A DNA stretch of 64,000 nt from Actinomycetota bacterium (GCA_021325435.1 JAJPHE010000115.1:1-64000); one strand, 5' to 3'. Counted from the stretch's first letter, positions 49,847 through 58,562 are shown. The notes: generated by a model from the letters alone, not told the origin. Numbers and translations are program-made.

Positions 49847-51051
49847 AGACCTACCTGGACCCTAAGGGCGGCGGCCCCGACGGCCGCAGGGTCGCCATCA
49901 CCGGCATCGGTGTGGTGGCCAGCTGCGGCATCGGCAAGGACGCCTACTGGGAGGGTCTGTGCCGGCCGGGGCCGGTCGGCACCCGCCGGGTGGAGGGGTT
50001 CGACCCGACTCAGTGGTTCGGCCCCAAGGAGGTGCGTCGGGTCGACCGCTTCGCCCAGTTCGCCGTGGCGGCGGCGGACATGGCCTTCGAGGACGCCGGC
50101 TCGCCGGAGTACGACCCCGACCGGGCGGGCGTCCTGATCGGAACCGGCGTCGGGGGGCTGCAGACGCTCGAGGAGCAGATCCTCGTGCACCACGAGAAGG
50201 GCGCCCGGCGGGTGTCGCCGTTCCTCGTGCCGATGATGATGGCCAACGCCGGGGCGGCGACGGTGTCGATGCGCCGAGGATGGCGGGGCCCGTGCGAGAC
50301 GACCGTCACCGCCTGCGCCGCCGGCACCCACGCCATCGGCAACGCCGCCCGCCTGGTGGCAACCGGGCGGTGCGACGTCATGGTCGCCGGCGGCAGCGAG
50401 GCCGCCATCACCGACGTCTCCACGGCCGGGTTCGGCAACATGACGGCCCTGTCCAACGAGGGGATCTCGCGGCCGTTCGACGCCCGCCGCGACGGGTTCG
50501 TGATGGCCGAGGGCGCGGCGTGCCTCATCCTCGAGGAGCTCGAGGCGGCCCGGGCCCGGGGCGCCCACATCTACGGAGAGGTCGTCGGGTCGGCCAGCAC
50601 CGCCGACGCCCACCACATCACCGCCCCCGCACCCGGGGGGGCGGGCGCGGCCACCTGCATGGAGTTGGCCCTCGCCGACGCCGGCGTGTCGCCGTCCGAC
50701 GTCCGCCACATCAACGCCCACGGCACCTCCACCCCCTTGAACGACGCGGCGGAGGCCGAGGCGATCATCAAGCTGTTCGGCACCCCGGGGCCGCCGGTCA
50801 CCTCCACCAAGGGAGTCACCGGCCACGCCCTCGGAGCGGCCGGGGCCCTCGAGGCGGTGGCCCTGACCCTCACCATCGAGCGGGGGCTGATCCCGCCCAC
50901 GTCCGGCTACGAGGAACCCGACCCCGCCATTCCGCTGGACGTGGTGGCGGGCGCCCCCCGGGCCTGGGAGCCGGGCCCGGCCCTGTCGAACTCCTTCGGG
51001 TTCGGCGGCCACAACGGCTGCCTGGTCCTGGTGCCGCCCTCGGACGGCTGA
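49843..51051 (+). CDS. fabF: Beta-ketoacyl-ACP synthase II
   Basis: A 402-residue elongating condensing enzyme. Cys near 156 in VTACAAGTHAIGNA, His near 294 in NAHGTSTPLNDAAE and His near 332 in TGHALGAAGALE make the Cys-His-His triad. The N-terminal 15 residues (KTYLDPKGGGPDGR) extend beyond the usual VAITGIGVV start. Ends with FGFGGHNGCLVL. Last plus-strand gene of the cluster; the stop overlaps a palindrome (51047-51062). Confidence 0.97.
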   Translation: MKTYLDPKGGGPDGRRVAITGIGVVASCGIGKDAYWEGLCRPGPVGTRRVEGFDPTQWFGPKEVRRVDRFAQFAVAAADMAFEDAGSPEYDPDRAGVLIGTGVGGLQTLEEQILVHHEKGARRVSPFLVPMMMANAGAATVSMRRGWRGPCETTVTACAAGTHAIGNAARLVATGRCDVMVAGGSEAAITDVSTAGFGNMTALSNEGISRPFDARRDGFVMAEGAACLILEELEAARARGAHIYGEVVGSASTADAHHITAPAPGGAGAATCMELALADAGVSPSDVRHINAHGTSTPLNDAAEAEAIIKLFGTPGPPVTSTKGVTGHALGAAGALEAVALTLTIERGLIPPTSGYEEPDPAIPLDVVAGAPRAWEPGPALSNSFGFGGHNGCLVLVPPSDG

Positions 51052-51062
51052 CAGCTGTCAGC
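51047..51062. terminator. 16-bp palindrome at the fabF/fabZ junction
   Basis: GCTGACAGCTGTCAGC is a perfect palindrome covering the fabF stop codon; it can fold with a 6-bp stem and 4-nt loop. It lies between convergent genes (fabZ stop at 51086), so may be a bidirectional terminator. No T-run. Confidence 0.3.
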
Positions 51063-51085
51063 TGGGGTTCGGGCGCAGGGGCCGA

Positions 51086-51514
51086 CTAGGCGTCGGCGAT
51101 GACGAACAGCAGCTCGGCATCGCAGGCGGTCTGGCCCCCCACCGAGGCCCGGCCCCTCCCCTTGCCGGCCCGGGCCGACAGGCGCCCCATCTCCACCTCC
51201 AGGTCGAGCACGTCCCCGGGGACGACCTGGCGGCGGAACCGGGCGGAGTCGATGCCGCCGAACAGGGGCAGCTTGCCGGCGTAACGGGGGTCGAGGAGAA
51301 CGGCGACCGCCCCCAGCTGGGCGATGGACTCGACCATCAACACCCCCGGCAGGGTCGGCCGCCCCGGGAAGTGCCCGGCGAGGAAGTCCTCGTCCCCCGT
51401 GATCCTCCACCGCCCCTTGGCAGACACACCGGGGTCGACCTCGGTCACCTCGTCCAGCAGCAGGAACGGGGGTCGGTGGGGCAGGACGTGCTGGGGCCGG
51501 GGGATGTCCGCCAT
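51086..51514 (-). CDS. fabZ: 3-hydroxyacyl-ACP dehydratase FabZ-like
   Basis: A 142-residue hot-dog-fold dehydratase. LPHRPPFLLLDEV opens it; the active site is GHFPGRPTLPGVLMVESIAQ with His48 and Glu62. It supplies the dehydration step missing from the plus-strand fab genes. It is on the opposite strand, after bcp, with which it overlaps by one base (TGATG), so the two are co-translated. Confidence 0.94.
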   Translation of the reverse strand: MADIPRPQHVLPHRPPFLLLDEVTEVDPGVSAKGRWRITGDEDFLAGHFPGRPTLPGVLMVESIAQLGAVAVLLDPRYAGKLPLFGGIDSARFRRQVVPGDVLDLEVEMGRLSARAGKGRGRASVGGQTACDAELLFVIADA

Positions 51515-51987
51515 CAGGCGTTCTCACTCACCCACTTGACCAGGCGGGCCGGCGTGTCCTTGGGGCTGATCTTGTACCAGGCCTCGGCGATCTTGCCCTT
51601 GGCGTCGATCAGGAAGGCGCTACGGATGATGCCCATGTACTTGCGCCCGTAGAGGCTGCGCTCCCCCCACACCCCGTACGCCTCGGCCACCTGGTGGTCG
51701 ACATCGGACAACAGCGGGAAGCCGAGGCCGTACTTGGCGTCGAACTTCGCCTGCTTATCCGGCGCGTCGGGGCTGATGCCGACAATCACCACGTCCCCCA
51801 CGTCGCCGGCCACGTCGCGCAACCCGCAGGCCTGGGTGGTGCACCCGGGGGTGTCCGCCTTTGGATAGAAGTAGATGAGGTGCGGGCTCTTGGCGCCCTT
51901 CAGGGAGTCGCCCAGGCCAAAGGGCGCTCCGCTCTGGTCCAACAACTTGAAGGCGGGGGCCTTGTCACCGGGGCTGAGCTGGCTCAC
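51514..51987 (-). CDS. bcp: Thiol peroxidase, Bcp/PrxQ type
   Basis: A 157-residue thioredoxin-fold peroxiredoxin that reduces peroxides. YPKADTPGCTTQACGLRD carries peroxidatic Cys49 and resolving Cys54, the PrxQ arrangement. Length matches E. coli Bcp. GTG 51987 is chosen because TACGGT (52000-51995) lies exactly 7 nt upstream; an in-frame GTG at 52005 lies above that box. Confidence 0.95.
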   Translation of the reverse strand: MSQLSPGDKAPAFKLLDQSGAPFGLGDSLKGAKSPHLIYFYPKADTPGCTTQACGLRDVAGDVGDVVIVGISPDAPDKQAKFDAKYGLGFPLLSDVDHQVAEAYGVWGERSLYGRKYMGIIRSAFLIDAKGKIAEAWYKISPKDTPARLVKWVSENA

Positions 51988-51994
51988 GGCGGGG

Positions 51995-52000
51995 ACCGTA
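51995..52000 (-). promoter_or_regulatory. Leaderless -10 box of bcp-fabZ
   Basis: TACGGT on minus, 7 nt before GTG 51987. Decides the bcp start. Confidence 0.5.
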
Positions 52001-52104
52001 GCCACTCCCTCCCGCCGGCGCCTGCCGACTAGGACACCAGGGGTGCGCCGGGAATGAGCGATGGGGACGGTCCTCCGCACCTGGCGCTGGCCCACCGACC
52101 CGCC

Positions 52105-52110
52105 TACCGT
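52105..52110 (+). promoter_or_regulatory. Leaderless -10 box of the UbiB-like gene
   Basis: TACCGT, 7 nt before GTG 52118. Decides the start of the next gene over an in-frame candidate at 52061. Confidence 0.5.
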
Positions 52111-52117
52111 CGCCTGC

Positions 52118-53740
52118 GTGAGCGAGGCACCGGAGGACGCCGCCGCCGGCGACCTGTCCATCGGCGCCTTCACCGACTCGGGCCCCTGGGATGTCGATCT
52201 CGACGCCATGGTGTGGCGCCGGGGCATCGACGAGCTGCGGGCCCGCACCCGCCGAGAGGTTCCGCAGCTGCTGCGCCGCAGGCTCCTGCCGCCGGGCGGC
52301 CGGGTGGTGACGGTGGGCGCCCGCCTCGGCGTCGCCCTGGGCGCCTGGTACCTGCTCGAGCGTCGCCGGTCGCGCACCGAGTCACGGGCCGGCGTGTCGC
52401 GCCGGCTGCGTAGCGCCTTCACCCATCTGGGCCCGACCTACATCAAGCTGGGCCAGATCCTCTCCTCAGGGGAGGGCATCTTTCCCGAGGAGCTGGTGTC
52501 GGAGTTCAAGCTCCTGCGCGACCGGGTGCCGGCCGAGTCCTTCCAGACCGTGCGCCGCATCGTGGAGGAGGATCTGGGCAAGCCGCTCGAGTCGGTGTTC
52601 TCGGACTTCGCCCGCACGCCGATCGCCGCCGCCTCGATCGCCCAGGTGCACGCGGCCAGGTTGCGGTCCGACGTGGCCGTGGGCGGCGGACGCGACATCG
52701 TGGTCAAGGTCCAGCGGCCCACCGTGTCCACCCTGGTCCGGCGCGACCTGGAGGCCATGAGCTGGATCGCCCCCGCCCTGGTCGGCCGCATACCGGTGAC
52801 CGCCCTGGCCAACCCGCCGGCCCTGGTCGAGCTATTCGCCGAGACGATCGTCGAGGAGCTCGACTTTCGCCTCGAGGCCCAGAACATGCTGGACGTGGCC
52901 CGCATCCTGGCCGAGACCGAGCAGCGCTCGCTGGTGGTGCCCCGGCCCCACCCGGAGCTGGTCACCCGCCGGGTCCTCGTCATGGAACGGCTGGACGGGT
53001 TCGGCTTCGACGACGTCGCCGGCATGAAGGCGGCGGGCATCGACACCTCGGCGGTCGTCCGGGCCGGCATGGTCGCCTTCCTGGAGGGGGCGATGCTGTT
53101 CGGCGTCTTCCACGGCGACCTTCACGGCGGGAACCTGTTCGTGCAGCCCGACGGCCGGGTGGCCCTGCTCGACTACGGCATCACCGGGCGGCTCGACGAG
53201 ACCCGCCGCCTGGCCTTCCTGCGTCTGCTCATGGGCGGCACCGCCAACGACGTCCGCACGCAGATCGCCGCCCTGCGCGACCTGGGGGCGCTACCGGTTG
53301 ACTGCGACATCGACGCGGTGATCCGCGACCTGGGCCTCGACCGCCCGCCGAAGGACCCGACCCAGATGTCGGCGGACGAGCTCACCGCCGAGATCCGCGA
53401 GCTGACCAAGGCGCTGCTCAGCTACGGGGCCCGCATGCCCAAGGAGCTCATGCTCTTCGTGAAGGACATGCTGTTCCTCGACAACGCCCTGGCCGTGCTG
53501 GCGCCCGACGTCAACATCTTCGACGAGATCACCCACATCGCCACCTACTTCGCCACCCGCCACGGGGATCGCATCCTCCACGACGTCGGCATCGACCCCC
53601 GTGGGGTGGAGATCGACCTCGAAGGGTTCAAGGCCTCCTTCGGGCTGACGCCCGACGTCGAGTCCCTCACCTACCGCGAGCTGCAGAAGCGACGCGAGAT
53701 CATCCAGCGACGGATGGAGGAACGCCGCCGGCGACGGTGA
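52118..53740 (+). CDS. ABC1/UbiB-family atypical kinase
   Basis: About 540 residues. The family's KxGQ motif is LGPTYIKLGQILSS; the Ala-rich loop AAASIAQVHAARL replaces the usual glycine-rich loop; the ATP lysine is in IVVKVQRP; FHGDLHGGNLFVQPDG and LLDYGITG hold the catalytic and metal Asp residues. In ubiquinone makers UbiB aids prenyl-quinone synthesis; in actinobacteria, which make menaquinone, the role is less clear. The last 41 bp overlap the convergent MarR gene. Confidence 0.92.
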   Translation: MSEAPEDAAAGDLSIGAFTDSGPWDVDLDAMVWRRGIDELRARTRREVPQLLRRRLLPPGGRVVTVGARLGVALGAWYLLERRRSRTESRAGVSRRLRSAFTHLGPTYIKLGQILSSGEGIFPEELVSEFKLLRDRVPAESFQTVRRIVEEDLGKPLESVFSDFARTPIAAASIAQVHAARLRSDVAVGGGRDIVVKVQRPTVSTLVRRDLEAMSWIAPALVGRIPVTALANPPALVELFAETIVEELDFRLEAQNMLDVARILAETEQRSLVVPRPHPELVTRRVLVMERLDGFGFDDVAGMKAAGIDTSAVVRAGMVAFLEGAMLFGVFHGDLHGGNLFVQPDGRVALLDYGITGRLDETRRLAFLRLLMGGTANDVRTQIAALRDLGALPVDCDIDAVIRDLGLDRPPKDPTQMSADELTAEIRELTKALLSYGARMPKELMLFVKDMLFLDNALAVLAPDVNIFDEITHIATYFATRHGDRILHDVGIDPRGVEIDLEGFKASFGLTPDVESLTYRELQKRREIIQRRMEERRRRR

Positions 53741-54230
53741 GCGCCTCGTCCTCGTCGCAGGGACCACATCCCCGGCTGGCCACCGTGTCGGCTATGCGCC
53801 CGAGGGCGTCCCGCAGCACGGCGAGCTCCGGCTCGTCGAGGGGGCCGGCGAAGTGCTCGAGCACTCCCCGGGCGTGCACCGGCCAGGCGTCGGCCAGGGC
53901 CCGGAGTCCTGCTTCGGTGATGGTGGCGTAGGACCCCCGGCGGTCGGACGGGCACGCCTCGCGGGTCACGTAGCCGGCCTGCTCCATGCGGTCGACGAGA
54001 CGGGTGAGCCCCGAGCGCGAAAGGAGGACGGCGCCGGCGAGCTCGCGCATGCGCAGCCGTCCCTCGGGGGCCTCGGACAGGTGCACGAGCACGTCGTAGA
54101 AGGGCAGCGGCATTCCCCGCTCCTCCTCGAGCTCTCTCGCCAGCACCTCGAGGACCAGAGCCTGGGCCCGCACGAACGCCCGCCACGCAGCCAGCTGCGC
54201 CTCGGTCAGCTGCGGTCGGGGCGGAACCAC
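53700..54230 (-). CDS. MarR-family transcriptional regulator
   Basis: A 176-residue winged-helix regulator. The helix-turn-helix core is LRMRELAGAVLLSRSGLTRLVDRMEQAGYV, with the wing ACPSDRRGSYATITEAG, both standard for MarR. It likely binds as a dimer to a nearby operator; the target is unknown. The C-terminus carries CGPCDEDEA, a CxxC that might sense oxidants (speculative). Start GTG 54230 with TAACCT 6 nt upstream. Its 3' end overlaps the UbiB-like gene. Confidence 0.92.
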   Translation of the reverse strand: MVPPRPQLTEAQLAAWRAFVRAQALVLEVLARELEEERGMPLPFYDVLVHLSEAPEGRLRMRELAGAVLLSRSGLTRLVDRMEQAGYVTREACPSDRRGSYATITEAGLRALADAWPVHARGVLEHFAGPLDEPELAVLRDALGRIADTVASRGCGPCDEDEALTVAGGVPPSVAG

Positions 54231-54236
54231 AGGGCC

Positions 54237-54242
54237 AGGTTA
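54237..54242 (-). promoter_or_regulatory. Leaderless -10 box of the MarR gene
   Basis: TAACCT on minus, 6 nt before GTG 54230. The gap to the next plus gene (about 110 bp) also holds TAGGGT near 54293 for the opposite direction. Confidence 0.4.
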
Positions 54243-54350
54243 CCCAGCACCAGGTGAGGGCAGCCCGACGGAGAGCGGCGTGGCCCGGGGGCGTAGGGTG
54301 CCACGGCAACGGCGGCGCCAGGCCGACACGCACGGACGGCAGACGGGACG

Positions 54351-56699
54351 ATGAGAGAACAGGCGGAGCTGAAGGCCACCGGGCGTCATCCCCGTGACCT
54401 CGCCCGCCTGGCCCTGTCGGCGGTTGTGGTGGGCGTGTCGTTCCTCATTGCCCGGCTGCACCAGGTCGACCCCATCGAGGCCGGCATCTACCGCGACATC
54501 GCCCGGCTGCCCTCGTGGACCCTGCCTCTGTCGCGGGGCCTCAACCAGCTGGGCTCGGTCGCCGCTATCGCAGTGGCGGCCGGTCTCGCCCTGTTCCTCC
54601 GCCAGGTGCGGGCGGGGGCCAAGCTGATCCTCGGCGGAACGCTCGGGTGGGTTACGGCGACGCTGGTGCGGGTCTTCGCCCCGGTGCGCACGATCGCCCT
54701 CCCTCACGGCGGCCCGGGGGCGCCGTCACAGCTGTTCTTGCACGCCACCTTCCCGTCGGTCCGCATGGCGGTGGCGACGGCGATGGCGACCGTCGCCAGC
54801 CCCTACCTGCCGCGCTCGCTGCGTCGCCTCCTTCCGGCCCTGATCGCCCTGGTGGCGGCGACTGAGGACTTCACCGGGCACCACCTGCCCCTCGACGTGC
54901 TCGCCGGCGCGTTCATCGGCTGGGGGCTCGGCACCCTGCTCCATCTGGTCTGGGGCGCTCCTGGCCGGGCCACGTCGGCGGAGGTGGTCGCCCGCCGGCT
55001 GCGCTCCGCCGGGCTCGAGCTGCGCTCGGTCACCCAGGTGAGGAGTCGACCGTTCGGCCCCATGCACTTCGAGGCGGCCACCAACGGCGGTGACTGCTTG
55101 CTGATCGAGGTGGTCAGGCGGGGCCAGCGGCGGGCCGGTCCGCTCTACAAGGCGAGGAGGTTGCTGGCGTCCCTCGAGGTCGAGGACGAGCCCGGCCTGT
55201 CCTCCCCCAGCCACGAGGTCGACCACGAGGCGCTGGTGACTCTCATGGCCGAGCGCAGGGGGGTGCGCACCCCCCAGGTCATGCTGGCCGGCCAGCTGGG
55301 CCACGGCCCCGCTCTCCTGGTGCGCCAGAAGATCCCCGGGCGGCGCATGCACCAGATGACCGCCGCCGACTTCGACGACGACCTGCTCGACGAGATCTGG
55401 CGCCAGATCACCATCCTCGGCTCGGCCCGCATCGCCCACCACGACCTGCGAGCCGAGAACGTGCTCGTCGACGACAAGAACGACCCCTGGATCCTCGACT
55501 TCACCTTTGCCCGGGGTGGAGCGAGCGACACCCGCATCGCCCAGGACGTGGCCGAGATGCTCGTCTCGATGACGTCGGTGGTCGGCATCGAAAGAGCCGT
55601 GTCCTCAGCCATCCGGGTGGTGCCGGAGCGGAGGCTGCGGGCGGCCGTCACCTATCTCCAACCGCTGGCCCTGCCGGCCCGGATCCGGCAGCAGCTCGGG
55701 GGCGACCGGCCGCTCCTGGCCGACCTGTCGGGCGAGCTCGCCGACCGCATCGGCGAGACCCGACCCTCCTTCCGGCCCCGTATCCGGGCCTCCACCGTGC
55801 TCACCCTCGCCGTGGGCGGGGGCGCCGTCTACCTCCTCTTGCCCCAGATCGGGACGGTCCCCGAGCTGCTCAAGGCGGTGCGCCACGCCAACTACTGGTG
55901 GCTGACGGCCGCCTTCGTCGCCGGGGCCATCACCTTCCCGATGGCGGCGGCGTCCTATTACGGGGCGGTGCGCCGGGCCATTCCGCTGGGGAAGACCACG
56001 GCCATCCAGGTGGCGTCGGCGTTCACCAGCCGCCTCACCCCCGGCGGCTTGGGCGGCATGGGCCTCAACATGATCTACCTCGAACGGCTCGGCACGCCCC
56101 GCGCCGAAGCGGTCGGGTCGATCGCCCTCAACCAGGCCGCCGGGGTCGTCGTGCACGCCACCGGCTTCTTCATCGCCGCCGCCGTCCTCGGGGCCAGCGG
56201 CTTCATCGGCAAGGTGAAGCTTCCGACCGGCTGGCCCGTCCTCGTAGCCGTGGTCGGCGTGCTCGTGGGGGCCGGCATCTTCCTCGGCTCGCCGATCGGG
56301 CGGAGACGGGTGCTGCGGCCCGGATGGCGGGTGACCCGCGACCTGGTAGGTGTGCTGCGCCACCCGATCCGGGCCCTCGCCCTGTTCGGCGGCTCGGCCG
56401 GGGTCACCATGGGCAACGCCTTCGCCCTGGTGGCCAGCCTGGCCGCCTTCTCCCACCACTTCTCAGTGCCCACGGTCATCGCCGTCTACGTCGGGGGCGC
56501 CGCCATCGCCTCGGCCGCCCCGACACCCGGCAACCTGGGCGCGGTGGAGGCCGCCCTGGTGGCCGGGCTCACCGGCATCGGCGTGGCCTCGGAGCCCTCG
56601 GTCGCCGCCGTCCTCACCTTCCGGCTCCTCACCTTCTGGTTGCCGATCCTGCCGGGCATGGCGGTGTTCCGCTACATGCAGCACCGGCGGGTCGTCTGA
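54351..56699 (+). CDS. PAP2-like / kinase-like / flippase-like membrane fusion
   Basis: A 782-residue, three-part protein. Residues about 1-200 look like a PAP2 phosphatase membrane domain, but the PSGH motif reads PSVR and only the last His-x3-Asp (GHHLPLD) survives, so phosphatase activity is doubtful. Residues about 215-430 form a kinase-like domain with HHDLRAENVLVDD near 362 and WILDFTFA (Asp retained). Residues about 470-782 are a polytopic domain of the lysylphosphatidylglycerol-synthase flippase type (TPGGLGGMGLNMIYLERLG, TPGNLGAVEAALVAG). Suggests coupling of lipid flipping to a nucleotide-dependent step. Function unknown. Confidence 0.85.
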   Translation: MREQAELKATGRHPRDLARLALSAVVVGVSFLIARLHQVDPIEAGIYRDIARLPSWTLPLSRGLNQLGSVAAIAVAAGLALFLRQVRAGAKLILGGTLGWVTATLVRVFAPVRTIALPHGGPGAPSQLFLHATFPSVRMAVATAMATVASPYLPRSLRRLLPALIALVAATEDFTGHHLPLDVLAGAFIGWGLGTLLHLVWGAPGRATSAEVVARRLRSAGLELRSVTQVRSRPFGPMHFEAATNGGDCLLIEVVRRGQRRAGPLYKARRLLASLEVEDEPGLSSPSHEVDHEALVTLMAERRGVRTPQVMLAGQLGHGPALLVRQKIPGRRMHQMTAADFDDDLLDEIWRQITILGSARIAHHDLRAENVLVDDKNDPWILDFTFARGGASDTRIAQDVAEMLVSMTSVVGIERAVSSAIRVVPERRLRAAVTYLQPLALPARIRQQLGGDRPLLADLSGELADRIGETRPSFRPRIRASTVLTLAVGGGAVYLLLPQIGTVPELLKAVRHANYWWLTAAFVAGAITFPMAAASYYGAVRRAIPLGKTTAIQVASAFTSRLTPGGLGGMGLNMIYLERLGTPRAEAVGSIALNQAAGVVVHATGFFIAAAVLGASGFIGKVKLPTGWPVLVAVVGVLVGAGIFLGSPIGRRRVLRPGWRVTRDLVGVLRHPIRALALFGGSAGVTMGNAFALVASLAAFSHHFSVPTVIAVYVGGAAIASAAPTPGNLGAVEAALVAGLTGIGVASEPSVAAVLTFRLLTFWLPILPGMAVFRYMQHRRVV

Positions 56700-56709
56700 G
56701 CATCTGCCG

Positions 56710-56715
56710 TAACCT
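56710..56715 (+). promoter_or_regulatory. Leaderless -10 box of the hydrolase gene
   Basis: TAACCT, 7 nt before GTG 56723. It lies just after the stop of the fusion gene (56699), so the hydrolase can be expressed alone. Confidence 0.45.
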
Positions 56716-56722
56716 TCGCGTC

Positions 56723-57610
56723 GTGGCCGCCGAAGACCCCGCCTGGTTCAGCGACGCCCTGGCCGTCCCCTACGAGGAGGGCGAGGTGCTGGTCGAAGGG
56801 GCGCCCATCCACTTCCTCACGTGGGGCAAGCCCGACCGTCCCCCGCTGATGCTGGTGCACGGCGGGGCCGCCCACGCCCACTGGTGGAGCTACCTGGCGC
56901 CGATGTTCGCGGCGGAGTGGTTCGTGGTCGCCCCCGACCTCAGCGGCCATGGCGACAGCGGCCACCGGGGCTCGTACTCCCAGGAGCTGTGGGCCGAGGA
57001 GCTGATGGCGGTGGCCGGTGACGCCGGCTGTGCCGGGCCTCCGGTGGTCGTAGGCCACAGCCTCGGGGGGCTGGTGACGGTGGTGGCGGCCGCCCGGCAC
57101 GGAGACGAGCTGGCGGGGGCGATCATCGCCGACTCGGGCATCCGCCGCCCGGATCCCGAGTCCCAGGAAGGCCACCGCGGCCACCACTTCCAGAATCGGC
57201 GGGTGTACCCCGACCGCCAGACGGTGCTGTCGCGGTTCAAGCTGGTGCCACCCCAGCCTTGCGAGAACGACTTCATCCTGCGCCACATCGCCGTCCACTC
57301 CGTCCGCCAGGTCGAAGGCGGGTGGACGTGGAAGTTCGACCCGAACCTGTTCGGCCGCCACCTCGAACGGCCCATGAGCGCCTACCTGTCGGATGTCGCC
57401 TGCCGGGTGGCGCTGGTGCGGGGCGAGCTGAGCCAGGTGAACCCGCCGGAGACGGCCGACTACATGTACGAGCTGCTGCACCGGCGGGCGCCGGTCATCT
57501 CGATCCCCCAGGCCCGCCACCATCTCATGCTCGACCAGCCCCTCGCCTTCGTCACCGCCGTGCGGGCCCTGCTCGGCGACTGGGACCACTCCGTGCCCCG
57601 GCACCGCTAG
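56723..57610 (+). CDS. Alpha/beta-fold hydrolase
   Basis: A 295-residue cytosolic hydrolase. The oxyanion strand is MLVHGGAAHAHWW, the nucleophile elbow GHSLGG (Ser near 113), the acid probably in RGELSQVNPPE, and the His in ARHHLML near the C-terminus. The triad looks complete. Resembles broad-range esterases or epoxide hydrolases; the substrate is unknown. Start fixed by the -10 box at 56710. Confidence 0.9.
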   Translation: MAAEDPAWFSDALAVPYEEGEVLVEGAPIHFLTWGKPDRPPLMLVHGGAAHAHWWSYLAPMFAAEWFVVAPDLSGHGDSGHRGSYSQELWAEELMAVAGDAGCAGPPVVVGHSLGGLVTVVAAARHGDELAGAIIADSGIRRPDPESQEGHRGHHFQNRRVYPDRQTVLSRFKLVPPQPCENDFILRHIAVHSVRQVEGGWTWKFDPNLFGRHLERPMSAYLSDVACRVALVRGELSQVNPPETADYMYELLHRRAPVISIPQARHHLMLDQPLAFVTAVRALLGDWDHSVPRHR

Positions 57611-57623
57611 GGCCGAAACCCCG

Positions 57624-57983
57624 TCAGCCCCGGGTCCGCACCCCTTCGGCGTGGAGCCGGTCGACCACCCAGGACACGCCGTCGGGACGGTCCATCGCCT
57701 GCTGCCACCCGGCCAGCACCCGGTCCAGCTCCTCGCGGGTCGGGACCACGCCGAGCACCCCCACCGTCACCGCCTCGGTTGGCAGGTTGGCGCCGAACAG
57801 GTCCCCGAACGGGTCCTCGACCAACCCCGGACGGGGCTCGCGCATCACGTACAGCTCGCCGGTGTCGACCACCCACGACAGCTCGTAGCGGACGCCCGAC
57901 CCGTCCTTCCAGTCGCGGCCGAACTCGATCTCCTCCGACGAGCGCCGCCGCTCGTCTGCCGAGTAGAACTCCTCGATGTCCAA
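57624..57983 (-). CDS. Conserved-looking protein of unknown function, 119 aa
   Basis: A 119-residue acidic soluble protein, no membrane segment. It begins MDIEEFYSADERRRSSEEIE and contains GRDWKDGSGVRYELSWVVDTGELYVM and TVGVLGVVPTREELDRVLAGW. The pattern of Trp, Asp and Glu and regular strand/helix alternation look like a real folded protein, but I do not recognise the family. TTG 57983 is the best start, with GGGAGGGCGGG upstream. It is convergent with the alpha/beta hydrolase gene (13 bp between stops) and divergent from the flavin-protein gene. Confidence 0.7.
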   Translation of the reverse strand: MDIEEFYSADERRRSSEEIEFGRDWKDGSGVRYELSWVVDTGELYVMREPRPGLVEDPFGDLFGANLPTEAVTVGVLGVVPTREELDRVLAGWQQAMDRPDGVSWVVDRLHAEGVRTRG

Positions 57984-58056
57984 CGCGTCCCGCCCTCCCG
58001 CTAGGTCCGGAAACGGTATCGCCTCGGACCCCGGGCGGTGGCCACCACCTCTCCGA

Positions 58057-58085
58057 TTGACACCAGCTCGATCCGGGACGATCGT
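58057..58085 (+). promoter_or_regulatory. TTGACA promoter of the flavin split-barrel gene
   Basis: TTGACA (58057-58062), 17-bp spacer, GATCGT (58080-58085, -10 with G in place of T), 6 nt, GTG 58092. A perfect -35 with correct spacing. It makes GTG 58092 the start rather than the in-frame GTG at 58038. Confidence 0.5.
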
Positions 58086-58091
58086 CACTGG

Positions 58092-58562
58092 GTGATCAGC
58101 TGGGGAAGGTTCGCCGAGGTCCGCCCCCAACTGGCCGGCGCCGGCCGCCAGCTGCTCTACCAGGTGGGCGTGGGTCTCGCCTTCCTCGGCACCGTGCGAC
58201 CCGACGGTGGGCCCCGGGTCCACCCGATGTGCCCGCTGCTCACCGCCGACGGGATGTACGCCTTCATCATCCCGTCGCCGAAACAGCGCGATCTGATCCG
58301 CGACGGCCGTTACGTCCTGCACTCGTTTCCGATGCCCGACAACGAGGACGCCTTCTACGTCTCCGGCCGGGCGACGGCGGTGACCGCGCCCGAGCTGCGA
58401 CGAGCCCTGTCGGACCAGTTCGTCGCCGAACGTGAGGCGCTGGCCGTCCCCGCCCCGGCCCACACCGACGTCCTGTTCGAGTTCCGCCTGGAGCGCTGCC
58501 TGCTCACCCGCACCTCCGGGCACGGTGACCCGGCTCCGTCGCACCAGGTGTGGGTGGCGTGA
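58092..58562 (+). CDS. Pyridoxamine-phosphate-oxidase-like flavin protein
   Basis: A 156-residue split-barrel protein that likely binds FMN or F420. The first strands VGLAFLGTVRPDGGPRVHPMCPLLTADGMYAF are typical of this fold; then SPKQRDLIRDGRYVLHSF and a closing strand LFEFRLERCLLTRTSGHGD. Too short and lacking the substrate residues for true PNPOx; probably a reductase or heme/flavin-binding relative. Start chosen from promoter spacing; GTG 58038 would add 18 residues with no family match. Confidence 0.82.
   Translation: MISWGRFAEVRPQLAGAGRQLLYQVGVGLAFLGTVRPDGGPRVHPMCPLLTADGMYAFIIPSPKQRDLIRDGRYVLHSFPMPDNEDAFYVSGRATAVTAPELRRALSDQFVAEREALAVPAPAHTDVLFEFRLERCLLTRTSGHGDPAPSHQVWVA

Noticed and set aside
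58038-58091. Upstream start of the flavin split-barrel gene
   Set aside because: A TTGACA/-10 pair lies inside this stretch and points to GTG 58092; the extra residues match nothing.
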